Source: an uncultured Prevotellaceae bacterium
GTDB taxonomy: Bacteria; Bacteroidota; Bacteroidia; Bacteroidales; Bacteroidaceae
Direction of reading: 5' to 3'
DNA: 64,000 nucleotides
Assembly: GCA_902781315.1 (NCBI GenBank)
Contig: CACZIT010000020.1
Span: forward strand, 1 to 64,000
Of this stretch, positions 7,915 to 17,331 are shown in pieces (the first letter of the stretch is position 1; every line of letters starts with the position of its first letter). The translations under genes and the position numbers were made by a program. The notes under the pieces are model-generated. The model was given only the letters and a program-made list of their open reading frames with translations, was not told where the DNA came from and ran no database searches.

Positions 7915-9621
7915 ATGGCAGATAATAAAGACATATTTACTTCCACAGTCGTTCCCATCATGGACAAAGTCCGTGATGACCTTCAGCGCAAACAGGCTGA
8001 CGAGTATGAACGCCACAGCAGGTCATGGGGTGCTATGATGGCTGGTGCTGCAGGTCCTGATGGCGGCATGGCTTCGTTGGATGCCTATAACAGTACCATC
8101 CTTTACACAGGAGAGTGGAACACCAAAACGGTGGAAGACTATATTGACATGGTAAAGGCTGAACTGAAGAAAAAAGGCATTGCTGTTGATGCTGTACTGG
8201 AGAAAAAGATGATAGACCATCTTATCCATCAGCAGATGCCCAAATCTACAGTTGAATATATTCTTCGCAAGGCAGCAGAAGGCACCATCTTCTATCTTCC
8301 CCAACGTGCCAGGACATCTTCTTTACAAGACCACATCAATAAAGAAGCAGAACGACAATACAATCCATCATTGGCTTCAGAGATTACAGGTAATATCCTT
8401 TCTTGGGCTGCCAATGCAGCAAGTACAGGCGGTTTTGGTGGTTTCATAGGACAGACCATATTAGATCTCGGTGTGGAGAGTGGTTCACGTATTGCCCCAG
8501 GGCAAGAATCAAAATATCTTGAAAAGCAAAAAGATATTGCCAGAAAAGAGGTGGCAGCAGCAAATAAGAAGAAGGTCACAATTCCACGATGGATGCTCAC
8601 CCAGATGGGATTTGAACGCATAGCGGACGCAACCGACAAGCAACTGGGCGTTGCAGTACAATGGGCACAATCCAATGCGGATATCTATCGTAAGAAAGTC
8701 AATACAGCTGTCAACAATGGTTCCAGAACTGTTAAGTCCCATGGTGATGGAAATGACATGTCCGTTACTGATGCAACTTTACGTGCCATGCAATATGAAG
8801 CCTATGTAAAGGCACTGAAAAAGGAGCAGGTCTCTCGAAAAGAAGCCCGTAAGGAAGAACAAGCTAAAGCCTCAGTCATAACAGAAGCCGAAGAGACGAG
8901 TATAGCATCACCAAAGGTGACTCAGAGCGTTCCGGAAGAGCAGTCTTCCCATAACACAGAGGCCGTTCAAAGTAATACAGCTGATACAAGCTCTGCCCCC
9001 AATGATAATATTCTGGGCAAATTCGGAGGGTGGAACAACCTTCTGGATGCCATTGGCCTCTCAGGGGCAGGTGATACGTTCAGGTATCTTGGAGTCACTC
9101 TTGCCAATCTGCCGGATATGCTGTTGGGTGTCTTTACGGGACGTACCAAATCCATCGGCCTGAACAAAAGTACGATGATGCCGTTGGCGGCTTTGATTGG
9201 CGGTTCATTTATCAAGAACCCATTGCTGAAGATCCCTATGATGCTATATGGTGGTGCCAACCTCATTAATAAGGTCGGTCAGGAGTCTTTGGCCGAATAC
9301 AGGCAGGAAAATGGACTCACTCAGCCAGTGCGATATAAGCAATATCCAAATGAGGAACTGAATCCAAGAATCAGCAATCCCCATGTCGAGGGCAATGTGC
9401 TCATTGTCGATATAGACCATGTTCCCCGTATAGTCACTATGCCTCCGACATTGGCAGATGCCTATCAGTCCGGAGCCATTCCGTTGAACACCCTTGCGAA
9501 TCACATCCTTGCCAAGACTGATCAGATGCAACGAATACAGATTACTGAACAGCCATCGCAGGAAGTGGCAAGGCATTATGAGCAGAACCAGGAGCGTGAA
9601 CAAGTCAAGGGAATTCGATAG
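7915..9621 (+). CDS. Unknown large transfer-operon protein
   Basis: A 568-residue protein starting ATG GCA GAT, 5 bp after the preceding stop. No signal peptide. The first 330 residues are helical, with conserved-looking motifs such as SWGAMMAGAAGPDGG and a Gly-rich segment (about 150-185, SEITGNILSWAANAAS). A charged linker (about 295-370) follows, then a hydrophobic region (about 395-455, containing MMPLAALIGGSFIKNPLLKI) that may touch the membrane, then a small domain with 'VEGNVLIVDIDHVPRIV'. It ends in EQVKGIR, the tail pattern shared in this operon. I cannot name a function. Confidence 0.6.
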   Translation: MADNKDIFTSTVVPIMDKVRDDLQRKQADEYERHSRSWGAMMAGAAGPDGGMASLDAYNSTILYTGEWNTKTVEDYIDMVKAELKKKGIAVDAVLEKKMIDHLIHQQMPKSTVEYILRKAAEGTIFYLPQRARTSSLQDHINKEAERQYNPSLASEITGNILSWAANAASTGGFGGFIGQTILDLGVESGSRIAPGQESKYLEKQKDIARKEVAAANKKKVTIPRWMLTQMGFERIADATDKQLGVAVQWAQSNADIYRKKVNTAVNNGSRTVKSHGDGNDMSVTDATLRAMQYEAYVKALKKEQVSRKEARKEEQAKASVITEAEETSIASPKVTQSVPEEQSSHNTEAVQSNTADTSSAPNDNILGKFGGWNNLLDAIGLSGAGDTFRYLGVTLANLPDMLLGVFTGRTKSIGLNKSTMMPLAALIGGSFIKNPLLKIPMMLYGGANLINKVGQESLAEYRQENGLTQPVRYKQYPNEELNPRISNPHVEGNVLIVDIDHVPRIVTMPPTLADAYQSGAIPLNTLANHILAKTDQMQRIQITEQPSQEVARHYEQNQEREQVKGIR

Positions 9622-9667
9622 AGACAAGTATATAATTAATTACTAACCATTAAATGATACGATTATT

Positions 9668-11764
9668 ATGGCAGAAGAAACAATTCAGAAAAAGACTGGC
9701 GCAGAACGCCAAGCGGCGTTTTTAGTGACGGCACTCGAACGTGCCAGCCAGCAAAACGGTGTCCTTTTGAATGGCACCAAGAAGCAAGCTCCACGGTTCT
9801 TTGACAAAGGACTTCGTGTTAATCCTGTAAATGCGCTCATTATGGCCATTCACAGCGATATTGGCGGTTTTAAGACGAACAGCTATGTGCTGTTCAATGA
9901 CACAAAGAACCGTGGCGAAGCCGTCCGAAAGGGCGAAAAGGGAGTTCCGTTCTTATGGACAAACAACAGTGAATATGTCAACAAGGATAATCCTGAAGAC
10001 AAAATTACCCGTGAGGCTTTCAAGGCACTTCCAGAGTCTGACCAAGCTCGTTACAAGCCGAATCCGAGGGAGGATGTCTATGTCTTGTTTAACATAGACC
10101 AGACGACGATGCCCAACGTCCATAAGGAGGACTATGAAAAGCAGGTTCAACTATATGGAGGAACTGCCGATGCCCAGGATGCCTCTTATATGGACAAGGA
10201 TGATAAGGCCAAGCGTATCAGCGTAAACCAGTTCATCCTGAACATGCGCGACAACCTTGTGCCCATCCGTAAGGATGCTACAGGCATAGCCCATTATGAT
10301 GGTCAGCGTGATACCGTATATATCCCTGCCCAGAAAGGCTTCCCTTCATACGCTGACTATGTGCAGGAGGTGGCGCGTCAGGTTGCCCATGCTACTGGAG
10401 TCAGCGGACGGCTCAACCGTGACAGCGGTGCAAGTCAAAAAGAAACCCTTGTTGAAGAACTTGCATCTGCTGTCAAGATGTTGGATTTTGGTATGCCTGC
10501 TAAGTTGCGTCCTGAAACCATGAAGTCACTTCCTGCTATCATTGAGCAGATGAAGGCAGATCCTCAGCTTGCCGAGGATGTCCTCCATGAAGTTAACCGT
10601 ACCGTCGGCATGATGAAGAAAGCGGAGAATGGCGAGAAGATACAGCTCATTGAGAAGCCTTCTAATGAACGTCAGCAGCAGTGGGCAGCACAGTTCCCGA
10701 TTGCACATGTGCCGGAACAATTCTCAGCTGTTACCATGCTCAAAGACGACGAAGGCAAGTGGACGCTGGCCATGAAGGCTGAAAACATGCCCGTTCTTTC
10801 TGTTCATCCATCCAAGGAAGATGTCAGCCTTTATTTCGATGTCATCAAGAACGACCATGACGATGCCCATGTGCAGGAGTTCCGTACACAGATGGCTCAG
10901 AAATACTATTCCTTGTTCAGTAAGAACCAGGTTCCTCCAGTCAACATCTTCAAGAGTGATGCCAGTCAGGAGGCGTTAGACCTTATCTCCAAGGTCAATG
11001 CTTTCAAGACAAAAGATTCAAAGATTCTCCTTGTCGCCACAATCGGCGATGAGAAGCAGAAACCTCGATATGTCAATCAGGAACAGTGGCAACGCTTGTG
11101 GCTGGCAGATGACAAACAGGACTACAAAAAGCATTTGGCAGCAGCCCTTTATTCTGATGTCCTTGCCAGAAAGCTCGAAGAAACGAAAGAAAGGGTTGCT
11201 CCAGAAGTTGATGGCACAAAACTTCATGAGGAGCAGGAACGTAGGAACAATCAGCAAGAAGAGAAACGCCGTAATTCGCCTGAGCAGAAAGAGAAAGAAC
11301 GACAGGAAGAGAAAGCTAAGGAGGAAGCGACCAAAGCAGAAACCAAGGCTGTAGCTGCCGTTGCCCTTTCGCCCATGATGAAACAATTCCTGGATCTGAA
11401 GAGCAAACATCCAGATGCTCTTTTGCTGTTCCGTGTCGGTGATTTCTATGAGACCTATCAACAGGATGCAAGAAAAGCATCCCAGGTTCTTGGCATTACC
11501 CTTACTAAAAGCAGCAAGACAAAAGGGCCGGATGGCAAACCTGTGGAGCTGGCAGGATTCCCTTATCATGCTCTTGATACCTATTTGCCAAAGCTTATCC
11601 GTGCCGGTGAGCGAGTGGCCATCTGTGACCAGTTGGAGAATCCCCGTGCCACGGCAAAAAGAAACTCTGAAGGATCTTCTCAGGAAAACAAGCAAGAAGT
11701 GAAAGAAGTTGTTGCTCCTGCTAAAAAACAGGAGGAGGAACAGCATCGAGGCGTTCACAGATAA
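9668..11764 (+). CDS. ArdC-like protein with degenerate zincin fused to a MutS domain I
   Basis: A 698-residue protein. The N-terminal 320 residues follow the ArdC plan: an ssDNA-binding-like domain with [20 protein letters not shown] and [10 protein letters not shown], then a zincin-like region. The expected HExxH has decayed to ARQVAHATG (about residues 236-244), so the metal site is probably lost. A charged Lys/Glu linker (about 505-560) leads to a C-terminal MutS mismatch-recognition domain I (about 565-660): [24 protein letters not shown] with the Phe-x-Glu mismatch wedge, and LGITLTK. The MutS ATPase and clamp domains are absent. It ends in HRGVHR. ArdC proteins protect transferred DNA in recipients; coupling this to mismatch binding is the unusual part. 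Confidence 0.75.
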   Translation: MAEETIQKKTGAERQAAFLVTALERASQQNGVLLNGTKKQAPRFFDKGLRVNPVNALIMAIHSDIGGFKTNSYVLFNDTKNRGEAVRKGEKGVPFLWTNNSEYVNKDNPEDKITREAFKALPESDQARYKPNPREDVYVLFNIDQTTMPNVHKEDYEKQVQLYGGTADAQDASYMDKDDKAKRISVNQFILNMRDNLVPIRKDATGIAHYDGQRDTVYIPAQKGFPSYADYVQEVARQVAHATGVSGRLNRDSGASQKETLVEELASAVKMLDFGMPAKLRPETMKSLPAIIEQMKADPQLAEDVLHEVNRTVGMMKKAENGEKIQLIEKPSNERQQQWAAQFPIAHVPEQFSAVTMLKDDEGKWTLAMKAENMPVLSVHPSKEDVSLYFDVIKNDHDDAHVQEFRTQMAQKYYSLFSKNQVPPVNIFKSDASQEALDLISKVNAFKTKDSKILLVATIGDEKQKPRYVNQEQWQRLWLADDKQDYKKHLAAALYSDVLARKLEETKERVAPEVDGTKLHEEQERRNNQQEEKRRNSPEQKEKERQEEKAKEEATKAETKAVAAVALSPMMKQFLDLKSKHPDALLLFRVGDFYETYQQDARKASQVLGITLTKSSKTKGPDGKPVELAGFPYHALDTYLPKLIRAGERVAICDQLENPRATAKRNSEGSSQENKQEVKEVVAPAKKQEEEQHRGVHR

Positions 11765-11773
11765 TGAAACATT

Positions 11774-13384
11774 ATGGCAAACAATTCAAGACAGCAATAC
11801 ATTGACCAGTATGCGGAGTATGCCATGGAACAAATGCGCAGGTATGGCATACCTGCTTCTGTGACCCTTGCGCAAGGCATCATTGAGTCTGCTAACGGCA
11901 AGAGCACCCTTGCCCGGACAGCCAATAATCATTTTGGCGTGAAGGGCGAGTTCAACGGTGCATACGTCCTTGCAAATGATGATAAGCCAAACGAGAAGTT
12001 CAAGAAGTATGACAATGTGGGACAAAGCTATGAGGACCATTCCAAAGTCCTCATGGCTTCACGTTACCAAAAATATGTCGGGAACTTATCTCCTGATGAT
12101 TACAGGGGATGGGCAGCTGGCATTAAAAAGGGCGGCTATGCCACAGCCTCCAATTATGTCTCGACCATCGTTGGTGTTATCGAGGGCAGTAACCTCCAGA
12201 AGTATGACCAGATGGTTATGGAGCAGATGAAGAGGGAAGGACGGCAATTCGGCACTGCCTCCAATCCATTGAAGGCAGGTGCATCTACCAGTCCATCCAG
12301 TAATAGCGAGCTGAAGTCAACAGGAATGGATTTGCCGCAAGGTGAATACAGTATGCCAGTTAAGCGAGACTCCTTTATGCTCATAACTTCTCCTTATGGA
12401 CCACGAAAAGACCCGATGGATCGAAGCAGGACACAAGTTCATCATGGAATCGATATCAAAACCAATGGTGATGCAGTCCTTGCAACGGAAAACAACGGAA
12501 CAGTAGTGGTCGTCAACCATAACACCAATACAGGTGGTGGCAAGACGGTAACTGTGGAATATGCTCGTCCAGATGGTAGCAAGACACAAGTGCAGTATAT
12601 GCACCTTTCTCAAATTGATGTCAAAAAAGGCGATACCGTACAGGCCGGGCAGAAACTGGGCGTGTCAGGAAACACAGGCTCTCGCACGACAGGTGAACAT
12701 CTGCATTTTGGTGTCATCAATATCTCCTCTGAAGGAAAGCAGCAATGGGTCAATCCTGCTGCCTACCTTGCAGAAATCAACCAGAAAGGGAATCTTCAGA
12801 AACAGGCTCAGTATAATGGCAAAGATTTGTTGGCACAATACCAGGCAGGTGGAACACTGACTCCGCCACCTGCTACGCAACAGCAGCAGGTCACTCCCAA
12901 TGACTGGCTGACCATGCTGATGTCTTCCGATGATTCAGCTTTGGCTCTTAGCGGACAAGGTGAGGGTGGTGGCCTTTTGGATTCCATTATGAAAATGTTC
13001 ATGACGATGCTTCTTCTGAGTATGCAGATGGAGAACAAAAGCAAAGAAGAGAAAATGGAAACTGTAACGGATGCCTTGGTCAACCGGAGGATCGATATCA
13101 GCGGATTTACGCCTAATCTGAAATCCGCTATGTTGACCATTAAGGACAGCGGTACTGCCGTCCTCACTACTGATGACGGCAAGAAACAGTATGTCCATGA
13201 ACTGACTTCCGCAGAACAGTCACGTTTGTCACAGGTGCTTGGAAGTGACGTGGATGATGCCACAAAACGTCAACGCATTGGTGCTATGGTCAGTGCCATT
13301 ACTTTCTCCCAACAAGCGTCGCAGAACTACGAGCAGATCGTTACACAGCAGCAGTCCCAGGAACAGAATTTACAAAGGAAATAA
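11774..13384 (+). CDS. Glucosaminidase-M23 peptidoglycan hydrolase
   Basis: A 536-residue cell-wall enzyme with two catalytic domains. Residues about 5-150 are a FlgJ/GH73-type glucosaminidase (TLAQGIIESANGKSTLA with the catalytic Glu, NNHFGVKGEF, YDNVGQSYEDHSKVL). Residues about 200-330 are an M23/LytM endopeptidase (HHGIDI, then HLHFGV). The tail is a Gln-rich linker and a small helical domain ending NLQRK. No signal peptide is visible, which is odd for a wall enzyme unless it is exported through the transfer apparatus. It probably opens peptidoglycan for the conjugation channel, like VirB1 but with different chemistry. Confidence 0.85.
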   Translation: MANNSRQQYIDQYAEYAMEQMRRYGIPASVTLAQGIIESANGKSTLARTANNHFGVKGEFNGAYVLANDDKPNEKFKKYDNVGQSYEDHSKVLMASRYQKYVGNLSPDDYRGWAAGIKKGGYATASNYVSTIVGVIEGSNLQKYDQMVMEQMKREGRQFGTASNPLKAGASTSPSSNSELKSTGMDLPQGEYSMPVKRDSFMLITSPYGPRKDPMDRSRTQVHHGIDIKTNGDAVLATENNGTVVVVNHNTNTGGGKTVTVEYARPDGSKTQVQYMHLSQIDVKKGDTVQAGQKLGVSGNTGSRTTGEHLHFGVINISSEGKQQWVNPAAYLAEINQKGNLQKQAQYNGKDLLAQYQAGGTLTPPPATQQQQVTPNDWLTMLMSSDDSALALSGQGEGGGLLDSIMKMFMTMLLLSMQMENKSKEEKMETVTDALVNRRIDISGFTPNLKSAMLTIKDSGTAVLTTDDGKKQYVHELTSAEQSRLSQVLGSDVDDATKRQRIGAMVSAITFSQQASQNYEQIVTQQQSQEQNLQRK

Positions 13385-13408
13385 TTATTCATTAAAAGCA
13401 TTAGTACA

Positions 13409-14047
13409 ATGATTAGAGCAGATGTTAACATGACTGGCACTATCAAGAGAAGTGCCACCACACGAACAGACAAAAACGAAAAGCCTTATTTGTCTTTTGT
13501 AGTGAACGTAAAACTCCCGGATGCCAAAAGCAAAGGAAGAGATCTGGATGTTCTCGTAACTTTCCAGGGAGGAAAGAAAAGTGACCTTTCCCTTCTCGCA
13601 GAGAAGCAGAGGGTCACGGTGCAGGGAACACTCGACATTAGGAAAAAAGGGGAAGACCTGGCCTTCTATCTTACGGCAAACAAGGTTTCAGTCAAAAATG
13701 TGCCAGACGAAGATGGCATCACAGGTGAACTTCATTTTAGAGGTCGTCTGAAGAACGATAATATCTATGAGGAAAAGAGTGACCGCAATGGCAATCCATA
13801 TCTTCTGTTTTCGGCATACTCATCTGAGAAGGTAGGTGATAATTTTGTCAGCACGTGGGTTCGCTTCCTTCGTTTTCCTGAAAAGGGTGCTGGTATTGAG
13901 ACCATCAAGCCGGAATGGATGCAGCCCAGGTGCAGGGTGAGCATTGACGGTGAACTACAGCTTGCTTCGTATGACAAACAAGTTCGGCTGTCCTGCCGTG
14001 TTAGTGACATGAAGGAATTCATCAAAGAAGAATACCAGAACAAGTAA
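13409..14047 (+). CDS. Tandem OB-fold ssDNA-binding-like protein
   Basis: A 212-residue protein that looks like two SSB-type OB folds in a row. Repeat one (about 5-95) has GTIKRSATTRTDKNEKPYLS and VTVQGTLDIRK; repeat two (about 103-205) has RGRLKNDNIYEEKSDRNGNP and CRVSIDGELQL, the same strand order. Both share a 'NxxPYLxF' core. Neither has the acidic Pro-rich SSB tail. It likely coats ssDNA during transfer or replication of the element. It lies 24 bp after the hydrolase and 10 bp before the ArdC-type gene, fitting co-expression of DNA-protection functions. Confidence 0.7.
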   Translation: MIRADVNMTGTIKRSATTRTDKNEKPYLSFVVNVKLPDAKSKGRDLDVLVTFQGGKKSDLSLLAEKQRVTVQGTLDIRKKGEDLAFYLTANKVSVKNVPDEDGITGELHFRGRLKNDNIYEEKSDRNGNPYLLFSAYSSEKVGDNFVSTWVRFLRFPEKGAGIETIKPEWMQPRCRVSIDGELQLASYDKQVRLSCRVSDMKEFIKEEYQNK

Positions 14048-14057
14048 TATTGAAACT

Positions 14058-15317
14058 ATGGCTAAGAAGAACTATACCACAAATGCTGATGGGAGAAGTG
14101 CTGAGGACAAGGCAATGGACAAGTTCGCCGAGCTGATGATTGAGAAGATTACCAATCTGCAAGGTGACTGGAAAAAGCCCTGGTTCTCCCCTCAGGCAGC
14201 CCAATTGCCTCGCAACCTCAGTGGCCGTCAGTATAATGGCATGAACAGCATCATTTTGATGCTCATGCAGGAAAAGAACGGATGGCAGACATCCCGTTAT
14301 GCTACTTTTGACCGTATCATGGGACTGAACTATGTCAAGGACAAGGAAGGTGGACGTACACCAGCACTTGACGAGAAAGGTGAAAAGCTTCCGATGGTAT
14401 CGGTCAACAAAGGCGAGAAGAGTACGCCTGTCATGTTGACGACCTTCACGGTGGTCAATGCAGAGACTAAAGAGCGTATTAAATACGAGGATTATAAGCA
14501 GATGAGTGAGGAGGAACGTGCGAAATACAATGTTTATCCAAAGCTTCAGGTTTACAATGTCTTCAACCTTGACCAGACGAACATGAGGGAGGCGCGTCCC
14601 GAAATGTACGAAAAGTTCCTCAATGAGTCAAAAGGTGTACGGGAAACATCTGATAAGGAGATGGAGAGTTTCCCGGCTATTGATGCAATGATAGAGAAGG
14701 ACTTGTGGGTTTGTCCTATCAAACCAACTCATGGTGACAATGCCTATTACAGCATCAGCAAAGACATGATTGTTGTTCCTGAGAAGCAACAGTTCATAGA
14801 TGGAGAATCGTTTTATTCCAATCTTTTGCATGAGATGAGTCACAGTACAGGTTCGGAGAGCCGTCTCAACCGTCTGAAGCCAGGACAAAGTTTCGGCAGT
14901 GCAGAATATGCCCGTGAGGAACTTGTGGCTGAACTTACAGCTGCCTTGGTGTCATCGCAGTACGGGATGACGAAGCATGTAAAGTCAGACAGTGCAGCCT
15001 ATCTGAAAGGATGGCTCTCGAATCTAAAAGAAGACCCCTCGTATATAAAGACAACTCTTTTGGATGTAAAGCGTTCTGCATCATTCATAGGCCAGCGTGT
15101 CGATGCGGTTAATATGCGGATTGAGCGTGATGGCGTTAATGCCGACTTTTCCGACATCCGTGAACAGAACAAAACCTATGCTCCGACTCATCAGGCATCT
15201 AAGCCAAGCGGACAGGCGACTACGGAAGCGGAAAAGCCTAAACAAGAAGATGTGAAGTCAGAGCAGCAGGAACAGCTGGCAGCACGCGGGGTTGACCCGC
15301 CTCGATTTCACCGTTGA
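14058..15317 (+). CDS. ArdC-type antirestriction zincin with ssDNA-binding domain
   Basis: A 419-residue protein of the ArdC kind: N-terminal ssDNA-binding domain (PRNLSGRQYNGMNSIILMLM, VYNVFNLDQT) and a C-terminal zincin-like metallopeptidase domain with intact HEMSH (about 258-262) followed by Glu in EELVAELTAALV. ArdC proteins act in recipient cells to protect incoming ssDNA from restriction; some are carried across with the DNA. This copy keeps the metal ligands that the longer paralogue at 9,668 has lost. The C-terminus is a Lys/Glu/Gln linker ending PPRFHR. The last 26 bp overlap the next gene. Confidence 0.82.
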   Translation: MAKKNYTTNADGRSAEDKAMDKFAELMIEKITNLQGDWKKPWFSPQAAQLPRNLSGRQYNGMNSIILMLMQEKNGWQTSRYATFDRIMGLNYVKDKEGGRTPALDEKGEKLPMVSVNKGEKSTPVMLTTFTVVNAETKERIKYEDYKQMSEEERAKYNVYPKLQVYNVFNLDQTNMREARPEMYEKFLNESKGVRETSDKEMESFPAIDAMIEKDLWVCPIKPTHGDNAYYSISKDMIVVPEKQQFIDGESFYSNLLHEMSHSTGSESRLNRLKPGQSFGSAEYAREELVAELTAALVSSQYGMTKHVKSDSAAYLKGWLSNLKEDPSYIKTTLLDVKRSASFIGQRVDAVNMRIERDGVNADFSDIREQNKTYAPTHQASKPSGQATTEAEKPKQEDVKSEQQEQLAARGVDPPRFHR

Positions 15318-16278
15318 CGGTATCACGGTCAAGGATAATCATATGGAGGTGCTGTTCACGTTCCATGCCGATGATGCAGAGATGTATCTCGGAAAGACAC
15401 CTGTCAGTGTGGATATGGGAACAGCCCTTTACATGCTTCAGCAAAAGGACTCCATGCCACAAGGAAAGGCATGGGGGGATAGCTTTCCTGCTGTCGTTAA
15501 CCATACATCTTCCAGTGTGGCAAGGCATCACCCGGACTTCCTTGCAGCCAAGCAAGGTGATTTCGATGCTGCCATCAGGCTCGTTGATGATCTCGTTAAG
15601 GACGAAAAAGTGATTGATGTCGCCACTCGTTTCCCTGAAGCCCACGTCGCATATATCCATCGTCAAAATGGGACTGGCATCAATATGATACCAGCTGCAT
15701 TTGCAGCAAAATTCTCAGCTGCAGGTATGACGGTAGAGGATGACATTATTGCAATAACTAATGTCTCTCATACAGATGCTTCTGACGTTGCGCGTCTTAG
15801 CCGTAGGATGCGATTTGAAGGGAATGTCACAAAGGGTGCCAGTTACATCATCCTGGATGATTTCATTACCTCTGGTGCAGAACTCAGGGATATGCGAGAC
15901 TACATTTCTAGCAAAGGTGGCAATGTGGTGATGATAACGACTTTCGGACACGGAAGTTTCGGTAAGCTTACAGACATCAGGATTGATAACGACTACAAGA
16001 ACAAACTGAGAGAAGCAGGTATCACAGATCAAGATTTAAGAAAATATGGAATCGCATCAGAAATCGGCTGTCTCACCATCAGCGAAGCAGCCAAGCTCAG
16101 CAGAGTGGTTAACGCCAGCGCAAAGAAACGAACTCCGCAAGTCGTCGAAAGATTTTCAGTTGCATGTCAGGAGCAGTCCACAGTTTCAGCGATGGCAAAG
16201 GACGTTTCTGGAACAGAAGAGAAAATGACAAACCACGTACAGGACACCTCTATATCACGCTCTTATGTGCATAGATGA
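15292..16278 (+). CDS. Phosphoribosyltransferase-fold protein
   Basis: A 328-residue protein whose most likely start is TTG 15292, overlapping the ArdC-type gene; ATG 15343 is an alternative. A type I PRTase fold is indicated by the PRPP-binding motif YIILDDFITSGAEL and the following NVVMITTFGHG strand. An N-terminal roughly 140-residue domain is unlike housekeeping PRTases. The substrate cannot be told. Last gene of the + transfer operon, followed by a hairpin terminator. It ends in RSYVHR, the shared tail style. A nucleotide-linked defence or counter-defence role is possible but speculative. Confidence 0.65.
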   Translation: MTRLDFTVDGITVKDNHMEVLFTFHADDAEMYLGKTPVSVDMGTALYMLQQKDSMPQGKAWGDSFPAVVNHTSSSVARHHPDFLAAKQGDFDAAIRLVDDLVKDEKVIDVATRFPEAHVAYIHRQNGTGINMIPAAFAAKFSAAGMTVEDDIIAITNVSHTDASDVARLSRRMRFEGNVTKGASYIILDDFITSGAELRDMRDYISSKGGNVVMITTFGHGSFGKLTDIRIDNDYKNKLREAGITDQDLRKYGIASEIGCLTISEAAKLSRVVNASAKKRTPQVVERFSVACQEQSTVSAMAKDVSGTEEKMTNHVQDTSISRSYVHR

Positions 16279-16280
16279 CA

Positions 16281-16310
16281 AAAAGCATGGCCTCTAATGG
16301 TCATGCTTTT
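16281..16310. terminator. Bidirectional hairpin between convergent operons
   Basis: AAAAGCATG (16281-16289) pairs with CATGCTTTT (16302-16310), a 9-bp stem with A and T runs on opposite sides, so it can end transcription from both the + transfer operon and the - helicase operon. Confidence 0.75.
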
Positions 16311-16373
16311 GTAATAATTGTGTCGAAAGCCCAGTCATCTTAACGACAGCTATACTCTGCAATAAAGCTACAA

Positions 16374-17312
16374 TCAGAATATGCCGAACGGCGATACATG
16401 ACCAGTATCGAAAGAAAGGTTTTGTGTTTGGACAGACTCAAAAGAAGCAATATCATAATTGCTTTTCAGTCTTATTCTATTCCGATGTCCAGTGAGATTC
16501 TTCTCAATGTAGAGTTCTGTTATATCACGCAGGTCGTTTCCATATTCATCCTGATAGACTTGATAATATTCGGGACGATGTATAAACATGACCATATCCG
16601 ACACATCTTCTATTGTTCCAGAATCGCGTAGGTCTGAGAGTTTGGGAGTGTAGATGGAATCAGTAGCCTCTTTGTGCTCGGGCCTGTTTGTCTGAGAGAG
16701 AATGATGAAAGGCACATTCAGTGTCATGGCCAGAGATTTAAGACGGCAGACAACATCCGTGACTTCATCGTTCCTGGTCCAGTTTGGATTACCCTTTGAT
16801 TGGATGAGTTGCAGATAATCAATAAAAACGGCTTTCGCCTTATTTTGCTTACAGAACATGTGTACTTGTTCTTCCAGTTTGTCTATGTTGATGCCTGGTG
16901 TGTCAAAGATATATATAGGAGAGTCCCGAAGTGCTGCTGAGCCTCGTTCAAGGTTTTCCCATTCTTCCACCGAAAGCATTCCGCTGACGATGTGTTCAAG
17001 TGGAATCTTACAAACAATCGAGAGAAGGCGCTGGACAATCTTTTCTCCAGTCATGCTGGGTGATATGTATATGACAGGCATTCGGCGGTCGATGGCTATT
17101 CTTTTTACCATAGACAGTGCAAGTGAGGATTTTCCTATTGCCGGTCGTCCGGCAACGGTAATCAAGTCCCCCTCTTGAAAGCCATGCGTTATTTTGTCCA
17201 GCTCTTCAATGCCTGACGACAGACCTGTTATACTACGGCCATCGATGGAAACTGTTTGTATCTTCCGTAGTAAAAGATCAGTTGTATTCTTGATGTTACT
17301 CATATTATCCAT
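16374..17312 (-). CDS. DnaB-like replicative helicase, core domain only
   Basis: A 312-residue RecA-fold ATPase matching the C-terminal half of DnaB: Walker A GRPAIGKSS (about 55-63), Walker B VFIDYLQLI, and ILSQTNRPEHK and DLRDSGTIEDVSDMVMFIHR of the DnaB H3/H4 region. The DnaB N-terminal domain is missing, so hexamer assembly and primase contact must differ. It probably unwinds or replicates the element in the new host. The first codons (MDNMSNIKNT) lie inside a 9-bp repeat array, so the N-terminus may have been extended by repeat growth; Met4 is an alternative start. Confidence 0.82.
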   Translation of the reverse strand: MDNMSNIKNTTDLLLRKIQTVSIDGRSITGLSSGIEELDKITHGFQEGDLITVAGRPAIGKSSLALSMVKRIAIDRRMPVIYISPSMTGEKIVQRLLSIVCKIPLEHIVSGMLSVEEWENLERGSAALRDSPIYIFDTPGINIDKLEEQVHMFCKQNKAKAVFIDYLQLIQSKGNPNWTRNDEVTDVVCRLKSLAMTLNVPFIILSQTNRPEHKEATDSIYTPKLSDLRDSGTIEDVSDMVMFIHRPEYYQVYQDEYGNDLRDITELYIEKNLTGHRNRIRLKSNYDIASFESVQTQNLSFDTGHVSPFGIF

Positions 17313-17318
17313 ATTACT
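17286..17318 (-). repeat. 9-bp-period AGTAAYNNN array, site B
   Basis: On the minus strand, AGTAAT, GATAAT, AGTAAC and AAGAAT follow every 9 bp (plus-strand starts 17313, 17304, 17295, 17286). The array spans the start codon of the DnaB-like gene and encodes its Asn-rich first residues. Confidence 0.6.
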
Positions 17319-17331
17319 CGTAAATATATTG

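Noticed and set aside
16374-17312. DnaB-like gene as a broken host dnaB
   Set aside because: The core motifs are intact, it sits within the element, and short DnaB-like helicases are usual on mobile elements.
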